From assembly GCA_964611575.1 (NCBI GenBank), contig CAZTAJ010000003.1, positions 25,363-89,362 of the forward strand: a DNA stretch of 64,000 bases. Reading direction: 5' to 3'. This stretch comes from CAITUY01 sp964611575 (GTDB lineage Bacteria; Verrucomicrobiota; Kiritimatiellia; CAIKKV01; CAITUY01). A program made the position numbers and the translations under genes. Below the pieces are notes generated by a model. That model was not told where the DNA came from. It saw only the letters and a program-made list of their open reading frames with translations, and did no database searches. Positions 24,607-33,873 of this stretch are shown here, one piece after another (the stretch's first letter is position 1; every line of letters starts with the position of its first letter).

Positions 24607-27600
24607 TCACTTCGCCGTCGCGATGGACACGCTCCACGGAAGTGCCGGCGCCGACGCCGGCCACACGGACTGCCGGCCGTCACCGTCGGTCGCCTCCACG
24701 AAAAACTCCACCGTTCCCCCGGACATCAAGCCGGCGCTCACCCCGCCCGTGTACGACTGGCGAAATCGATGGGTCATCGGTATGGCTTGCCATGCCCGCT
24801 GGCCCGCCACGCGCCAGCGGAGAACAACGGACCGGATGTCCCGGTCGGACAGGGCCACCACACGCACCGCCAGATCGTCATTCGCTGCGAGACGGGTGAA
24901 GGGTTTGCAGGCAACCACCCGGGGGCCATCCTTCATGCGACCGTACGCGGTCCGGGCCACATGCGAACACGGGCTCTCCCAACCGTCCTGATCCAGCGCG
25001 CTGACCGCGTACTCATACTCGCCCGCTGCCGGGGGGCAGTCCACGAACATTTTGCAGCCGCCGGCCAGCGTCGCGCGGCTCACCCGTTTCCAGGTGCCCT
25101 TCCCTGCCCGTCTCCGGTACAGGTTCTGTCCGGCCGTGCGCGGTCCCGGGGTCCAGGAAATCCAGACTTCCTTGGCCCCGCCCCTGACCTGCACTTCACG
25201 CGGCGGTACGGCAGGCAGGAATTCCTCGAGCCGCCCGATCGTCCGCCAGTAGTACGGCATTTGCTTGACGCTGAACGTCGCCAATGTCCCGAAATCGCAG
25301 CGAGTGGTGAGTTTCCGGGCCAGGGCGGCCACGGCGCGATTCATCCCCGCCGCCACGATGTCCCGATACGCCCGGGCCGCCACGGTGGCGGCCCCGGAAG
25401 CGTTTCCGCCCTCTTTCTCCCGGGCCGCTTCCGCGAGCGCCTGCTCCGCTGGCTCGCCATCCGCGAGCAACATCGCCGCCCTATCGTAGGCCAACACCAT
25501 GTCCATGGTCGCGGCGAGGTAGTCCAGCCGCTCCAGGCGGGCCACGCGCTTCTGCCGGCCGTACAACGCCGCCAGCCGATCCAGATCGCGGCGGATCACC
25601 CGCACCGCTGCCATGTGCCGCTTGGCGCCGGCATTGCGTTTCAGGTGATGAAGGGGGATCAGGAAGCCGTCAATCGCCTGGTACGAACGGGACGTCATTC
25701 CGTGGGCGACCAGCTTCGGCCGTATGGCGTAGACCGACTCCTCGATGTCCGCCAGTTCTTTCCGCAGCCGATCCTCATCGGTCTCCGTCTCCAGCGCATG
25801 CAACCGGGCCGCCGCCTGTTCCAGGTCGCTCACGCCGAGCCGGGCACGGTCCTCGCGCACCGCCGCTTCCTGCGCGTCCTGCGGCAGCAGATGGAAGGCC
25901 GCCTCGGCATCGGCTGACACCGGCACCTGGGCCAGCGCCTTGGCCGCGGCCTCGGCCTTGGTTGCCAGAAACGCGGCCGCCTTGCCATCCACTTCGAACG
26001 GGTAATGCGGGACCCAGCCGCACCAGCGCATCTGACTGCACTCCGCCGTGCCGCGCACGCCGGTCCACCGCGACCCGAGCCGCTGGAGAACCGCGAGATG
26101 CCGGCCCATGCGCTTCTCCTGATCGGGGCCGAACGCACAACGGGCAAGACGCCGGTAGAAGCGATCCGGGGTGAGTTTCGTATCCCAGGCGAACTGCGTT
26201 ATATAGCCCGTCTCCTCCTCCACGTCACGGGTCCGCCACTGAAGCGTCAACAGGCCCTGGCATCCCTTGCTCAGCGCATCGGGGGCGAGCAGGCCGAGCG
26301 ACTCGACATTCGGCTGACGCACCGCGCACTCGTCGATGTCGCCCTCCACCCAGGGCATGGCCCAGCGTTCGCGCCCGGGCGGAAGTTGCCCCCACGGCGT
26401 GCTGACGTTGGGCCCCATGGAGGCATCGATGTTATCGTGGCAGGTGAACGCCACGCCGGCCGGCAACAGCTTGTCATAGCCCAGGCAGTAATCCGCAAAC
26501 TGCATCCAGCGGTCGCCGCCCCAGCCCACCAGAACGAGCTTCACGCGCGGCGCCTGGCGCGCCAGGACATCGAAAGCGATCTCGGCGAATCGTCCGAACC
26601 GGATGGCTTCCCACACTCTCTGCTCGTTGCCCAGGTAGGCGAAGTCCGCGCGACGACCGGCCAGAAGGGCGGCGCCCGGCGAGCCGGCGGGCGGAGGCGG
26701 GGTCCCCACGCAGCCGCCTCCCTCGTGCTCCCACAGGGCGAAGCGCGTAATATACGGATTGCGTTCCAGGAACTGCGTGACACGGGCCTTGAACCGCGCT
26801 TCGACCTCCCGACAGGCGGGATCCTCGCGCGGCGCCTCAAATCCCGCGGCCACCTCGATGCCCGCGCCCCGGGCATACCGCGTGGCGTCCCGGAACAGCG
26901 CCTCCGTGCGTTTGATCTCCGTCAGAAGGTCTGGCAGATCCTCGCCCGCCGGGCTTGAGTAGATCTCCTCATCGAAGAAACGGCCGGCGCCAAACGAAAA
27001 CTCCGACGTGCGGAGCGAGGCCACCGCGCCCCAGGGTTTCGTCAGGGAATTGGGCGTGACGCCGCCGGTCCTGTATTCGCCGCGCCACTGATAGGCCGCG
27101 CCGGGCTCGTCGTCATACCAGTGCATGAGCAGCATATTGCCGCGCATCCGCGCCAGTTGATCGAAGTAGAACTTGTAGTCCGCCGCGCCCCAGTCGGTGG
27201 TGCCGCAAAGGAAGTTGTAGTGGAGCATGTTGCCGCGCACCGTGAAGGCCGGACGTTCCACCGCGTCAAGGCCGGCGGGGATAGCGGCGGGCGCCGGACG
27301 TTCCGGAAACGTGTCGCCGCCTGCGTAGAACCCCATCCCCAGTCGTTCCAGCAGACCGTACACCCCGTAGAGAATGCCCACCGGCTCAGCCGCCGTGATG
27401 AACAGACAGCGCCGGGCACCAGCTCCCACGGTCGCCAGCCGGTATCCCTGCGTCCCGAGAGCCGCCGGATCGGCCTTGACGCCGAAACCCGCGGCCAGCG
27501 TGCGGTCGAGAACGACACACGTGCCCTTGGACGGCAAACGCGGCACGACCGGCGAGACCCACCCTGTCAGCAGGTAGAGATAACGCGCCAGTTCGCCGCC

Positions 27601-27696
27601 GGCAGTCCGGACGACTTCCACCGCGTTCCGGTCCACCACCACCGCGGCGCCCGCCAACGACCACACGGATTTCGCTCCCTGCTTCTGTGTCTTCAT
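24607..27696 (-). CDS. Large glycoside hydrolase-like protein with GH20/GH67-type N-domain
   Basis: This 1029-residue protein begins with an alpha/beta domain typical of the non-catalytic N-domain of GH67, GH115 and GH20 enzymes (GGELARYLYLLTG...PVGILYGVYGLLERLGMGFYAGG, residues 30-125). A TIM-barrel-like region follows (MLHYNFLCGTTDWGAADYKF; RMRGNMLLMHWYDDEP; RFALWEHEGGG; LVLVGWGGDRWMQFADYC). A helical region and an FN3-like domain (LYRRRAGKGTWKRV...EYEYAVSALDQDGWES) are near the C-terminus. No signal peptide is visible. An alpha-glucuronidase-like activity on acidic oligosaccharides is the best guess; the exact family is not certain. AGGAGAGG precedes the ATG. It is the last of several carbohydrate genes on this strand. 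Confidence 0.75.
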   Translation of the reverse strand: MKTQKQGAKSVWSLAGAAVVVDRNAVEVVRTAGGELARYLYLLTGWVSPVVPRLPSKGTCVVLDRTLAAGFGVKADPAALGTQGYRLATVGAGARRCLFITAAEPVGILYGVYGLLERLGMGFYAGGDTFPERPAPAAIPAGLDAVERPAFTVRGNMLHYNFLCGTTDWGAADYKFYFDQLARMRGNMLLMHWYDDEPGAAYQWRGEYRTGGVTPNSLTKPWGAVASLRTSEFSFGAGRFFDEEIYSSPAGEDLPDLLTEIKRTEALFRDATRYARGAGIEVAAGFEAPREDPACREVEARFKARVTQFLERNPYITRFALWEHEGGGCVGTPPPPAGSPGAALLAGRRADFAYLGNEQRVWEAIRFGRFAEIAFDVLARQAPRVKLVLVGWGGDRWMQFADYCLGYDKLLPAGVAFTCHDNIDASMGPNVSTPWGQLPPGRERWAMPWVEGDIDECAVRQPNVESLGLLAPDALSKGCQGLLTLQWRTRDVEEETGYITQFAWDTKLTPDRFYRRLARCAFGPDQEKRMGRHLAVLQRLGSRWTGVRGTAECSQMRWCGWVPHYPFEVDGKAAAFLATKAEAAAKALAQVPVSADAEAAFHLLPQDAQEAAVREDRARLGVSDLEQAAARLHALETETDEDRLRKELADIEESVYAIRPKLVAHGMTSRSYQAIDGFLIPLHHLKRNAGAKRHMAAVRVIRRDLDRLAALYGRQKRVARLERLDYLAATMDMVLAYDRAAMLLADGEPAEQALAEAAREKEGGNASGAATVAARAYRDIVAAGMNRAVAALARKLTTRCDFGTLATFSVKQMPYYWRTIGRLEEFLPAVPPREVQVRGGAKEVWISWTPGPRTAGQNLYRRRAGKGTWKRVSRATLAGGCKMFVDCPPAAGEYEYAVSALDQDGWESPCSHVARTAYGRMKDGPRVVACKPFTRLAANDDLAVRVVALSDRDIRSVVLRWRVAGQRAWQAIPMTHRFRQSYTGGVSAGLMSGGTVEFFVEATDGDGRQSVWPASAPALPWSVSIATAK

Positions 27697-27728
27697 CTAA
27701 GCCCTCTCCTCTTTGACCCTATGCCCTA

Positions 27729-28103
27729 CTACGCCAAATCCCGTTCGGCCAGTCCGTCCTCACCGAGGCCCAGGTAGTGTCCGATTTCGTGCAACAGGGT
27801 GATCCGCACCTGCCGGCGGTACTCGTCCTCGTCGCCGTCGGCATCATCCCACAGGTTGACGAGAAAGAGGAGAATCTCCGGCGGCAAGGCATCGCTGCCG
27901 GGGTCCGCATAGGCGTCGCCGACGAAGAGTCCCAACAGATCGGGATCGAGTCCCTCCTCGACCATGGCGCGGCTCGGAACTTGTTCGAACACGATCGGTA
28001 TGCCGCGGATCCCCTCGCGAATCGCCGGGGGCAGTTCGCCAAGGAGCCGTTGGGTCTCCTCGTCCGCCACCGCCTGCAAATTCTGCCACTGCGCCTTGTC
28101 CAT
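27729..28103 (-). CDS. Zincin-like metallopeptidase family protein
   Basis: This 124-residue protein ends with LLHEIGHYLGLGEDGLAERDLA (His105, Glu106, His109), the pattern of the PF06262 'possible zincin' family, which is usually about 110-130 residues with unknown substrates. The middle part is acidic (DDADGDEDEY). No signal peptide is seen. It lies 28 bases after the stop of the secreted glycosidase-like gene and 33 bases before the next gene, in the same direction, so it is probably co-transcribed with the carbohydrate genes. Confidence 0.85.
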   Translation of the reverse strand: MDKAQWQNLQAVADEETQRLLGELPPAIREGIRGIPIVFEQVPSRAMVEEGLDPDLLGLFVGDAYADPGSDALPPEILLFLVNLWDDADGDEDEYRRQVRITLLHEIGHYLGLGEDGLAERDLA

Positions 28104-28130
28104 GGGACGCCGATTATGAATCCAGAACCT

Positions 28131-31100
28131 CTACTCCAGCACCAGCAGGCGATAGTCGTGCCGCTTGATGACCATCTCGGCCCAGTCGCTGCCCTTCCGC
28201 GCTATGGCCGTCTTCGCCTCGACATCCGTCAGCCTGGCGCCGGCCTGTCCGATAAGCGTCGCGTCGGCCGTGGCCAGGTTGACGGCAGCCTCCTTGTCGC
28301 CGGTGTTGAAGACGACCAGCAGCGCCGCGCGCGGGATCCCCGGCAGGGTGCGGCGATAGACCGTGCAGACCACGTCTTTGCGGCCCGTCTTGACGAGGTC
28401 GCCGCTGCGCCAGAAGGGCACCCACGCGACGGCCGCATTGAAGTAGTCGAAGTCGGTCAGACACTGGTACAGCCGTGCGTATTCGTCGCGACTCGTCCGG
28501 CCCTCCGTTACCCCGATATCCATGAGCAGGCAGGCGCCGTGCACGGAGCGGCTCTGGAAAGGATACCGCTTCAGGTCGGTGTCCAGACCGGGGTAGCCGC
28601 TTTCCCAGGTGAGGGAGGTCACCAGCGTGGGGTTGCCGGTGTAGCGGCCGGCCAGCACCTTCATCCCGGCGATGCCGGCATTAAGGTTGTCGAACAGGTC
28701 CAGGTCCTTGCCGCGCATATACCAGAACGACTCGACGGCCCAGTTGTACTGCATGAAGGCGCCGATCGGGCCGACGTTGTTCGGGGCGTAGTAGCCATGC
28801 CAGGGCCTCACGCCATTGAGTTCCGCACAGGTGGCCATGCGTTTCATCATCTGGCGCATCAGGCCGATGTTGAAGGTTCCCTGCACGGTGCCGTCATCGC
28901 GGGTGTAGGCCGTCCCCTTGATCAGGTTGCCGGACGACCAGAAGCGGTCGTGGTCCCACCAGTAACCGTTCAGGTCGCACTGCTTCTGCTGCTGGTCGAA
29001 GTTGTGGACCCGGCAGTCCACGGTGGATTGCACCAGGTCGGCATACGCCCGGCATTGCTGGCGCGGCTCGCGGAAGACCGTCCACGCGTTGGTGGCATTG
29101 ACGTAGTGGGCCTCGGGCTGGGGCTTCTTCCAGGTCGTGCCCAGCCATTCGCCGGAATAGGTGTCGTAGTCCGGCTCAGCCAGGCCCTTCGTATTGGTCG
29201 CCACATACCAGCGTGACAGGGGGGCGTGGCGCGGGCCGGGTTTGGCGGTAATGGCACGCCAGGCTTCCGCCTTTTCCTTGCGGATCAGGTCCGCGAACAC
29301 CTCGAAGTGTTCCGGCTTGTAGAAACTGATCACCGGACCGGTGCCGTAGGCCCAGAAGCAACTCAGCGCGCCGACCTGCCCGTAGCCCCAGGCGCGATAG
29401 CGATAGTCCGGCGGCAGCGGCTTGGCCGGCAGTGCCTGCAACATGAAGCGAATCGTGCGGGGGGCCCAAAGCTGGGTCGGCTGGTTGCAGAACCGGGCAC
29501 GCAACACCACGGCCTGGCCCCGCCGCTCGAGGAAGAACGAAGGTTTGGCGTCGTCGAGCATCCAGCCCTGGTCGGAGTCCGCCGCCCAGCAGAGTCCGCG
29601 CTCGCCGTCGCCCACGAACGCAAACGGCAGGAAAGTGCCGACGACGTTGGGACAGGTGGCCAGTTTGGAGGAATCCCAGAACGCGCCGTCTTTATCGGGA
29701 ATCGCGCCGTACGTGACGTCCCGCCCGGAGCGGTTGAGCATGTAGCCGTCCATGCCCTGCAGGGGGATCTCCAGATCCATCTGGTCGACACGAGACGGCG
29801 CCACGGGCGTAAACGTCAGGGCGTACAGCATGGTGCCGTCGTACTCGGTGCTGGCTTCCACGTTTACGGCGAGAGGGCCGAGGCGGTTCTGGGCCGCCAG
29901 GGTGCAGGTGTGGCCGGAGCGTGTCGTCCACGTGGGCCAGTTCTGCGGCGTGAGAACCTCGTCCCTGCCGTTGATCCGGGCGGTCAGCGTCGCCGGCCCG
30001 GCCAGCATCTCCTGATTCTGCGAGACGAGCGAGGCGGGCAAGGCGTCGTTGCCGAACGTGTAGGTCCGGCCCCAGGCGCTCAGCGACCTGCCGGCCGCCG
30101 CCAGGGGCGTGAAGGGGGCGACGACGATCGGTTCGGTGCCTGCCTGGCTGAGCTGCCAGGCATAGGGACGCACGGTGAAGGGATCGAGTTTGGAGGCGAG
30201 AACCTGGTCGCCTTCGCCAAGCACTTCCACTCCAGCCTCGTAATCGCCGTCTTCAAGCGCGGGTAAGCCGATCACCAGGTGGCCGGCGCCGTTGGGCAGA
30301 ATGTAGTCGTGCGCTTCAACCCGGGGCTTGCTCTCGGCCTTGTTCCGGACAAACACGCGGTAGCGGGTGGCGGCGCGGAGAACCGGCGTAATGCCGAGGA
30401 TGTCCGTGTCGACGAACACCTCCAACTGACGGGCCGTGTGATAGTAAACGGTCTTGAGCTGGGGCTCGCCGGCCTTGCCCTTGGAGGCGGCCAGGGCATC
30501 GTACAGCAGCGCTTTCAGGTCGGCGGGCCGCTTGACGAATGGGATCCTGTTTTCGTAGAGCACGCGGCCGTCGGTGGTGGCCGCCTGGTAGCGCAACTGG
30601 TAAGGCGCGCCGCGTACGCCGCCCCACTTGAAGACGGGATCGGCGACGATGGGCAGGTCCGCCGTGATGCGGCCCTGGGCGGTCGCGCCCGGCCTGGCCT
30701 CCACCTGAACGTCCTTCCGGAAGAGGGGCCCGTTCGTGGCATCGGTTACCTCAACCGTCACCGTGACCGTGCCCGCCTTCGCCGCGGTGACCTCGATCGG
30801 CAGATCGAGTTTGCCGTCCATCAATTCGCCGAGCGCGGGCATCTGGACGGCGGGCGCCGTCGCATCGAAGACGATCTCCGGGAACAGATCGAACACCGTC
30901 CAGCCGACCGGGACCCAGGCGAAGTAGTACGCCTCGGACGTGGGCGCACTGGCCAACTGCATGAACCAGCGCGTACCGTCCGGCACGGGGCCCTTGTAGC
31001 CGAGGTTGCGCAAGGGCACGGCCATCTCGAAGGTCCAGGCGTCATCGGTGACCTTGCTCTTGACCTGTGCGCCCGATTCCCACTCGAAACCGTACCAGCC

Positions 31101-31601
31101 GACCTTCAACTCCGGCCGGTGATCCACGACGGCCCCGTAGGGGTTGACCATGATCTTGTAGAAGTAGTTGTTGAGCGCCATGCCGCGGTCGGGCAGATTG
31201 CAGATCTGGATCTCAACGTGGTCATCCGACAGGATGGCGTCGGGCTCCTGGGCGATGCCGCCGCGGTCGCCGAGCTTCATGGCCGCCTTGATCGCGCCCT
31301 TGGGATAGAGCGGATAGCGCTGGGCGACATAGAGATACTGGTCATCGTATCCCATCCACCAGACAGGCTGGAACTCGACCGGCAGGGCGACCCGCATCTG
31401 GTAGTCCTGAAAGCCCGTGAAGGCGCTCATCGCGGCCCACTCGCCGGGCTGGATGACGCCGTCCAGCGTTGGCGGCTTCACGACTTTGGGGATGCGCATC
31501 CGTGGGATGAAGGCGGGCTCAGCCGCGCTTGCGGCCCACACCGTCGCCAGCAGAACCCCGCCCAGCAGCATCCCTTTCCAGCCTGTGTGACACCGTCTCA
31601 T
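28131..31601 (-). CDS. Secreted protein with CBM9-like N-domain, probable glycoside hydrolase
   Basis: From the ATG at 31601, with GGAGGAA 7 bases upstream, the product is 1156 residues. A Sec signal peptide is clear (basic MRRCHTGWKG, then MLLGGVLLATVWAASAAEPA). Residues about 40-240 look like a CBM9-type domain (PTLDGVIQPGEWAAMSAF; VWWMGYDDQYLYVAQRY). Immunoglobulin-like segments follow, and a large C-terminal region (WGYGQVGALSCFWAYG; LNGYWWDHDRFWSSGN; ARPWHGYY-type strands; SLTWESGYPGLDTDLK) resembles TIM-barrel glycoside hydrolases of the DUF6067/GH-domain type common in PVC bacteria. Catalytic residues are not assigned. It probably acts outside the cytoplasm on polysaccharide. It heads the zincin and GH genes downstream. 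Confidence 0.75.
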   Translation of the reverse strand: MRRCHTGWKGMLLGGVLLATVWAASAAEPAFIPRMRIPKVVKPPTLDGVIQPGEWAAMSAFTGFQDYQMRVALPVEFQPVWWMGYDDQYLYVAQRYPLYPKGAIKAAMKLGDRGGIAQEPDAILSDDHVEIQICNLPDRGMALNNYFYKIMVNPYGAVVDHRPELKVGWYGFEWESGAQVKSKVTDDAWTFEMAVPLRNLGYKGPVPDGTRWFMQLASAPTSEAYYFAWVPVGWTVFDLFPEIVFDATAPAVQMPALGELMDGKLDLPIEVTAAKAGTVTVTVEVTDATNGPLFRKDVQVEARPGATAQGRITADLPIVADPVFKWGGVRGAPYQLRYQAATTDGRVLYENRIPFVKRPADLKALLYDALAASKGKAGEPQLKTVYYHTARQLEVFVDTDILGITPVLRAATRYRVFVRNKAESKPRVEAHDYILPNGAGHLVIGLPALEDGDYEAGVEVLGEGDQVLASKLDPFTVRPYAWQLSQAGTEPIVVAPFTPLAAAGRSLSAWGRTYTFGNDALPASLVSQNQEMLAGPATLTARINGRDEVLTPQNWPTWTTRSGHTCTLAAQNRLGPLAVNVEASTEYDGTMLYALTFTPVAPSRVDQMDLEIPLQGMDGYMLNRSGRDVTYGAIPDKDGAFWDSSKLATCPNVVGTFLPFAFVGDGERGLCWAADSDQGWMLDDAKPSFFLERRGQAVVLRARFCNQPTQLWAPRTIRFMLQALPAKPLPPDYRYRAWGYGQVGALSCFWAYGTGPVISFYKPEHFEVFADLIRKEKAEAWRAITAKPGPRHAPLSRWYVATNTKGLAEPDYDTYSGEWLGTTWKKPQPEAHYVNATNAWTVFREPRQQCRAYADLVQSTVDCRVHNFDQQQKQCDLNGYWWDHDRFWSSGNLIKGTAYTRDDGTVQGTFNIGLMRQMMKRMATCAELNGVRPWHGYYAPNNVGPIGAFMQYNWAVESFWYMRGKDLDLFDNLNAGIAGMKVLAGRYTGNPTLVTSLTWESGYPGLDTDLKRYPFQSRSVHGACLLMDIGVTEGRTSRDEYARLYQCLTDFDYFNAAVAWVPFWRSGDLVKTGRKDVVCTVYRRTLPGIPRAALLVVFNTGDKEAAVNLATADATLIGQAGARLTDVEAKTAIARKGSDWAEMVIKRHDYRLLVLE

Positions 31602-31831
31602 GACGTGTTCCTCCCCCAGGGTTGTTCCATTCCGGTACGAGATCGGAGTGCTCGCCGTTGCGGAATCGCGTTCAAGGCAACCCGACAAACGCTGCGTTTT
31701 CATCGAGCGAACGGTGCCAAAACAGAACCGGGAACGCAATCCCGATGATGAAGCGTGTCGGTGTCGCCCTTGCCGTACAACTGTGAAAACACACTGACGA
31801 GTCCATCGCAATCTCGGCATCCGAGGGTCAA
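31602..31831. promoter_or_regulatory. Spacer upstream of the secreted glycosidase gene
   Basis: This 230-base spacer separates two carbohydrate genes on the minus strand and should contain the promoter of the secreted protein gene. No convincing -35/-10 pair, riboswitch or heptamer array is seen. Confidence 0.35.
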
Positions 31832-33829
31832 CTACCACATTACTTCCAACTCGTGCTGCCCGGACGCGGCAATTCGAACCCTGAGGGCCTGCCCATCGCA
31901 ACGAAACTCGACCGGCGACCGGTCCACACGCACTTCCTTCGGCGCCCGTTCGCACCAGGCCAGAAACTCGCCGCCATCCCGCAGTTCGATGGCCACCCAA
32001 CTGCGCCCGGCACGGAGGGATCGGATCGTTCCGCCGCTGTTGATCTTGTCGGTCAGCCCGATGGGAGCGAATCCGTCAACGATCGGCGCAACGGTAAACA
32101 CCTCGCATCCCAACGGCCCCAGAACGATCGGAGTATCCTCTCCCGCCACCCGCGGAACCAGGGCTCCAGAATGATGCGCATAAACGGCAAACCGGTCGCC
32201 CGAGAGCCCCTCCACATCCGTGGGGCGGATCGCGCCGGCGATCTCCTTCCCCGTATCCGGCGCGTGCAAGTTGAAGGCGCCGATCACCCCCGAGAATCCA
32301 TTCCGGGAAAACACCGTCAGCAGGCACTCATCCCGCGTCGGGTCCAGGAAGAGACATCGCCGCGTCGGACGCGCGGGCCGCAGGGTTCGCGGGACGGTGC
32401 CGTCGGACAGAACGAGTTTCCGCAGGAGCGTAAAATCGTGTGCGTCAGGCTTGTCCGACACATAGACCGGCCCACCCGAAATCGCCCGCGCCGCCGCGTG
32501 AAAAGCGCCGGATGGATGGCCGGACTGAAACATGTCCCAATCCGGGAGGACGAATTCGCCCATCCAGAAACTTGCCAGCGCATTGGCATAGAGGTGTTTT
32601 CCGTGCGAGGACCCATCGTTCGGCGCGAAATCCGTCGAGGACCGGGTCACGGTTGAATTCAGGGCGCTGAAGATCATGTCGTTCGAGCAGGACATGCAGT
32701 TGATGAGCCGCCCGCCGAACTGCGTTTGCGCCGCCCCTTCCAAGGCCGCATGATAAACGCGCATCATCGCCACGCGTCCGCCGCAACCCCTCGCGATCAC
32801 CTCCAGTACGGCCTGGCAATCCACTTTGACCCCGTCCACGCCCTGCAGGCGCAGGTGACGGTGGTAATCCTGGTAGAACCGGAAAATGTCTTCCGGCGCG
32901 ACAAGTCCGTTGATATAGATTGCCTGCTTCTGACTTTCGCTCAGAAGCGTCTGCATGCCGGCGGAGAATATCTGGTGAATGTCGCGGACACGGTATTGCG
33001 GAAACGCCGCCGCGGCAACCCCGCCCCAATATCCCAGAAACGCATGCCACACCAGAAACGACCGGACCCCGAACTCCTCGCGCGCCATGCGCACCGTCGG
33101 CCCCAGATCGCCGGGAAACTTCCCGTTCGCGGCGAAGGCCGTCAAACGCGATTCGTCGGTCGGCGACTTGCCGACGGATTGCCAGCCGTCGTCGAGGATC
33201 AGGAAGGCCGGCTTGACACCTCCGGCCGTGAAACTCTCCAACCCCAGGCGGACCTTGTCGTGGGTAACGTCCTGGTAGAACGCGTCCCACGTGCACCAGC
33301 CGAAGAGGTCGGCGAAATCCGGAACCGGTTTGTCTTCCCGCAGCCGGCCGGTGCGCATGGTCTGCATGACGCTGCGCGCCGCCGCCTCCATCAGCGCAAA
33401 GGGATTCTCGCCCACCGCCACGAACAGGGCGGTCGCCGCGTCGCCGGCCACCGCCGGATCGCCCGTTTCGACCGTCAGGACGAGAACGCCGTCCGACCGC
33501 CCCTGGAGCGAAGCGCGAAAAGGCCCGTCCAGCAGGGGCAGGAACAGCGCGAACCCGCCCCCGGTCAGTTCGACCAGCAGCGACTGCGTCTCGACCGGAA
33601 TCGCCGCCACATCGCGCCCGGCCTTGGCGGACATGAAGAAAAGGCAATGCCGATGGGTGCAGGTGAACCGCTGCCAGTCGCCCGCCCGCCCCACTTCGAA
33701 TTCGTGCCGGGCCGCCGGCTTCTCCGCCGCGCACCGGAGAAACACGCCCGTCCCCAAAGGGTCGTCCTGCTGCGAAACCGACGAGGGCAGTCCGAGCAAC
33801 ACCGTCCTGTCTTTCAAGGTCAAGTCCAC
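31832..33829 (-). CDS. Raffinose synthase/Sip1-type alpha-galactosidase
   Basis: The protein (about 665 residues) shows the signatures of the Sip1/raffinose-synthase family, related to GH36: FGWCTWDAFYQDV, FLILDDGWQS, the nucleophile segment GVDGVKVDCQAVLEV, SCSNDMIFSALNSTVTR-SSTDFAPND, and LPDWDMFQSGHP with the acid/base region. Bacterial members are alpha-galactosidases. There is a start ambiguity: GGGAGG touches the ATG at 33835 directly, so the in-frame GTG at 33829, 6 bases further, is preferred. No signal peptide, so cytoplasmic. It follows a UROD-like gene by 38-44 bases and is probably in the same operon. Confidence 0.88.
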   Translation of the reverse strand: MDLTLKDRTVLLGLPSSVSQQDDPLGTGVFLRCAAEKPAARHEFEVGRAGDWQRFTCTHRHCLFFMSAKAGRDVAAIPVETQSLLVELTGGGFALFLPLLDGPFRASLQGRSDGVLVLTVETGDPAVAGDAATALFVAVGENPFALMEAAARSVMQTMRTGRLREDKPVPDFADLFGWCTWDAFYQDVTHDKVRLGLESFTAGGVKPAFLILDDGWQSVGKSPTDESRLTAFAANGKFPGDLGPTVRMAREEFGVRSFLVWHAFLGYWGGVAAAAFPQYRVRDIHQIFSAGMQTLLSESQKQAIYINGLVAPEDIFRFYQDYHRHLRLQGVDGVKVDCQAVLEVIARGCGGRVAMMRVYHAALEGAAQTQFGGRLINCMSCSNDMIFSALNSTVTRSSTDFAPNDGSSHGKHLYANALASFWMGEFVLPDWDMFQSGHPSGAFHAAARAISGGPVYVSDKPDAHDFTLLRKLVLSDGTVPRTLRPARPTRRCLFLDPTRDECLLTVFSRNGFSGVIGAFNLHAPDTGKEIAGAIRPTDVEGLSGDRFAVYAHHSGALVPRVAGEDTPIVLGPLGCEVFTVAPIVDGFAPIGLTDKINSGGTIRSLRAGRSWVAIELRDGGEFLAWCERAPKEVRVDRSPVEFRCDGQALRVRIAASGQHELEVMW

Positions 33830-33873
33830 ACTCATCCTCCCAGGTCTTGCCGACACGGTTCCGCCACGCCGGT

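Noticed and set aside
31602..31831. Riboswitch before the secreted glycosidase gene
   Set aside because: No conserved aptamer pattern was recognised.
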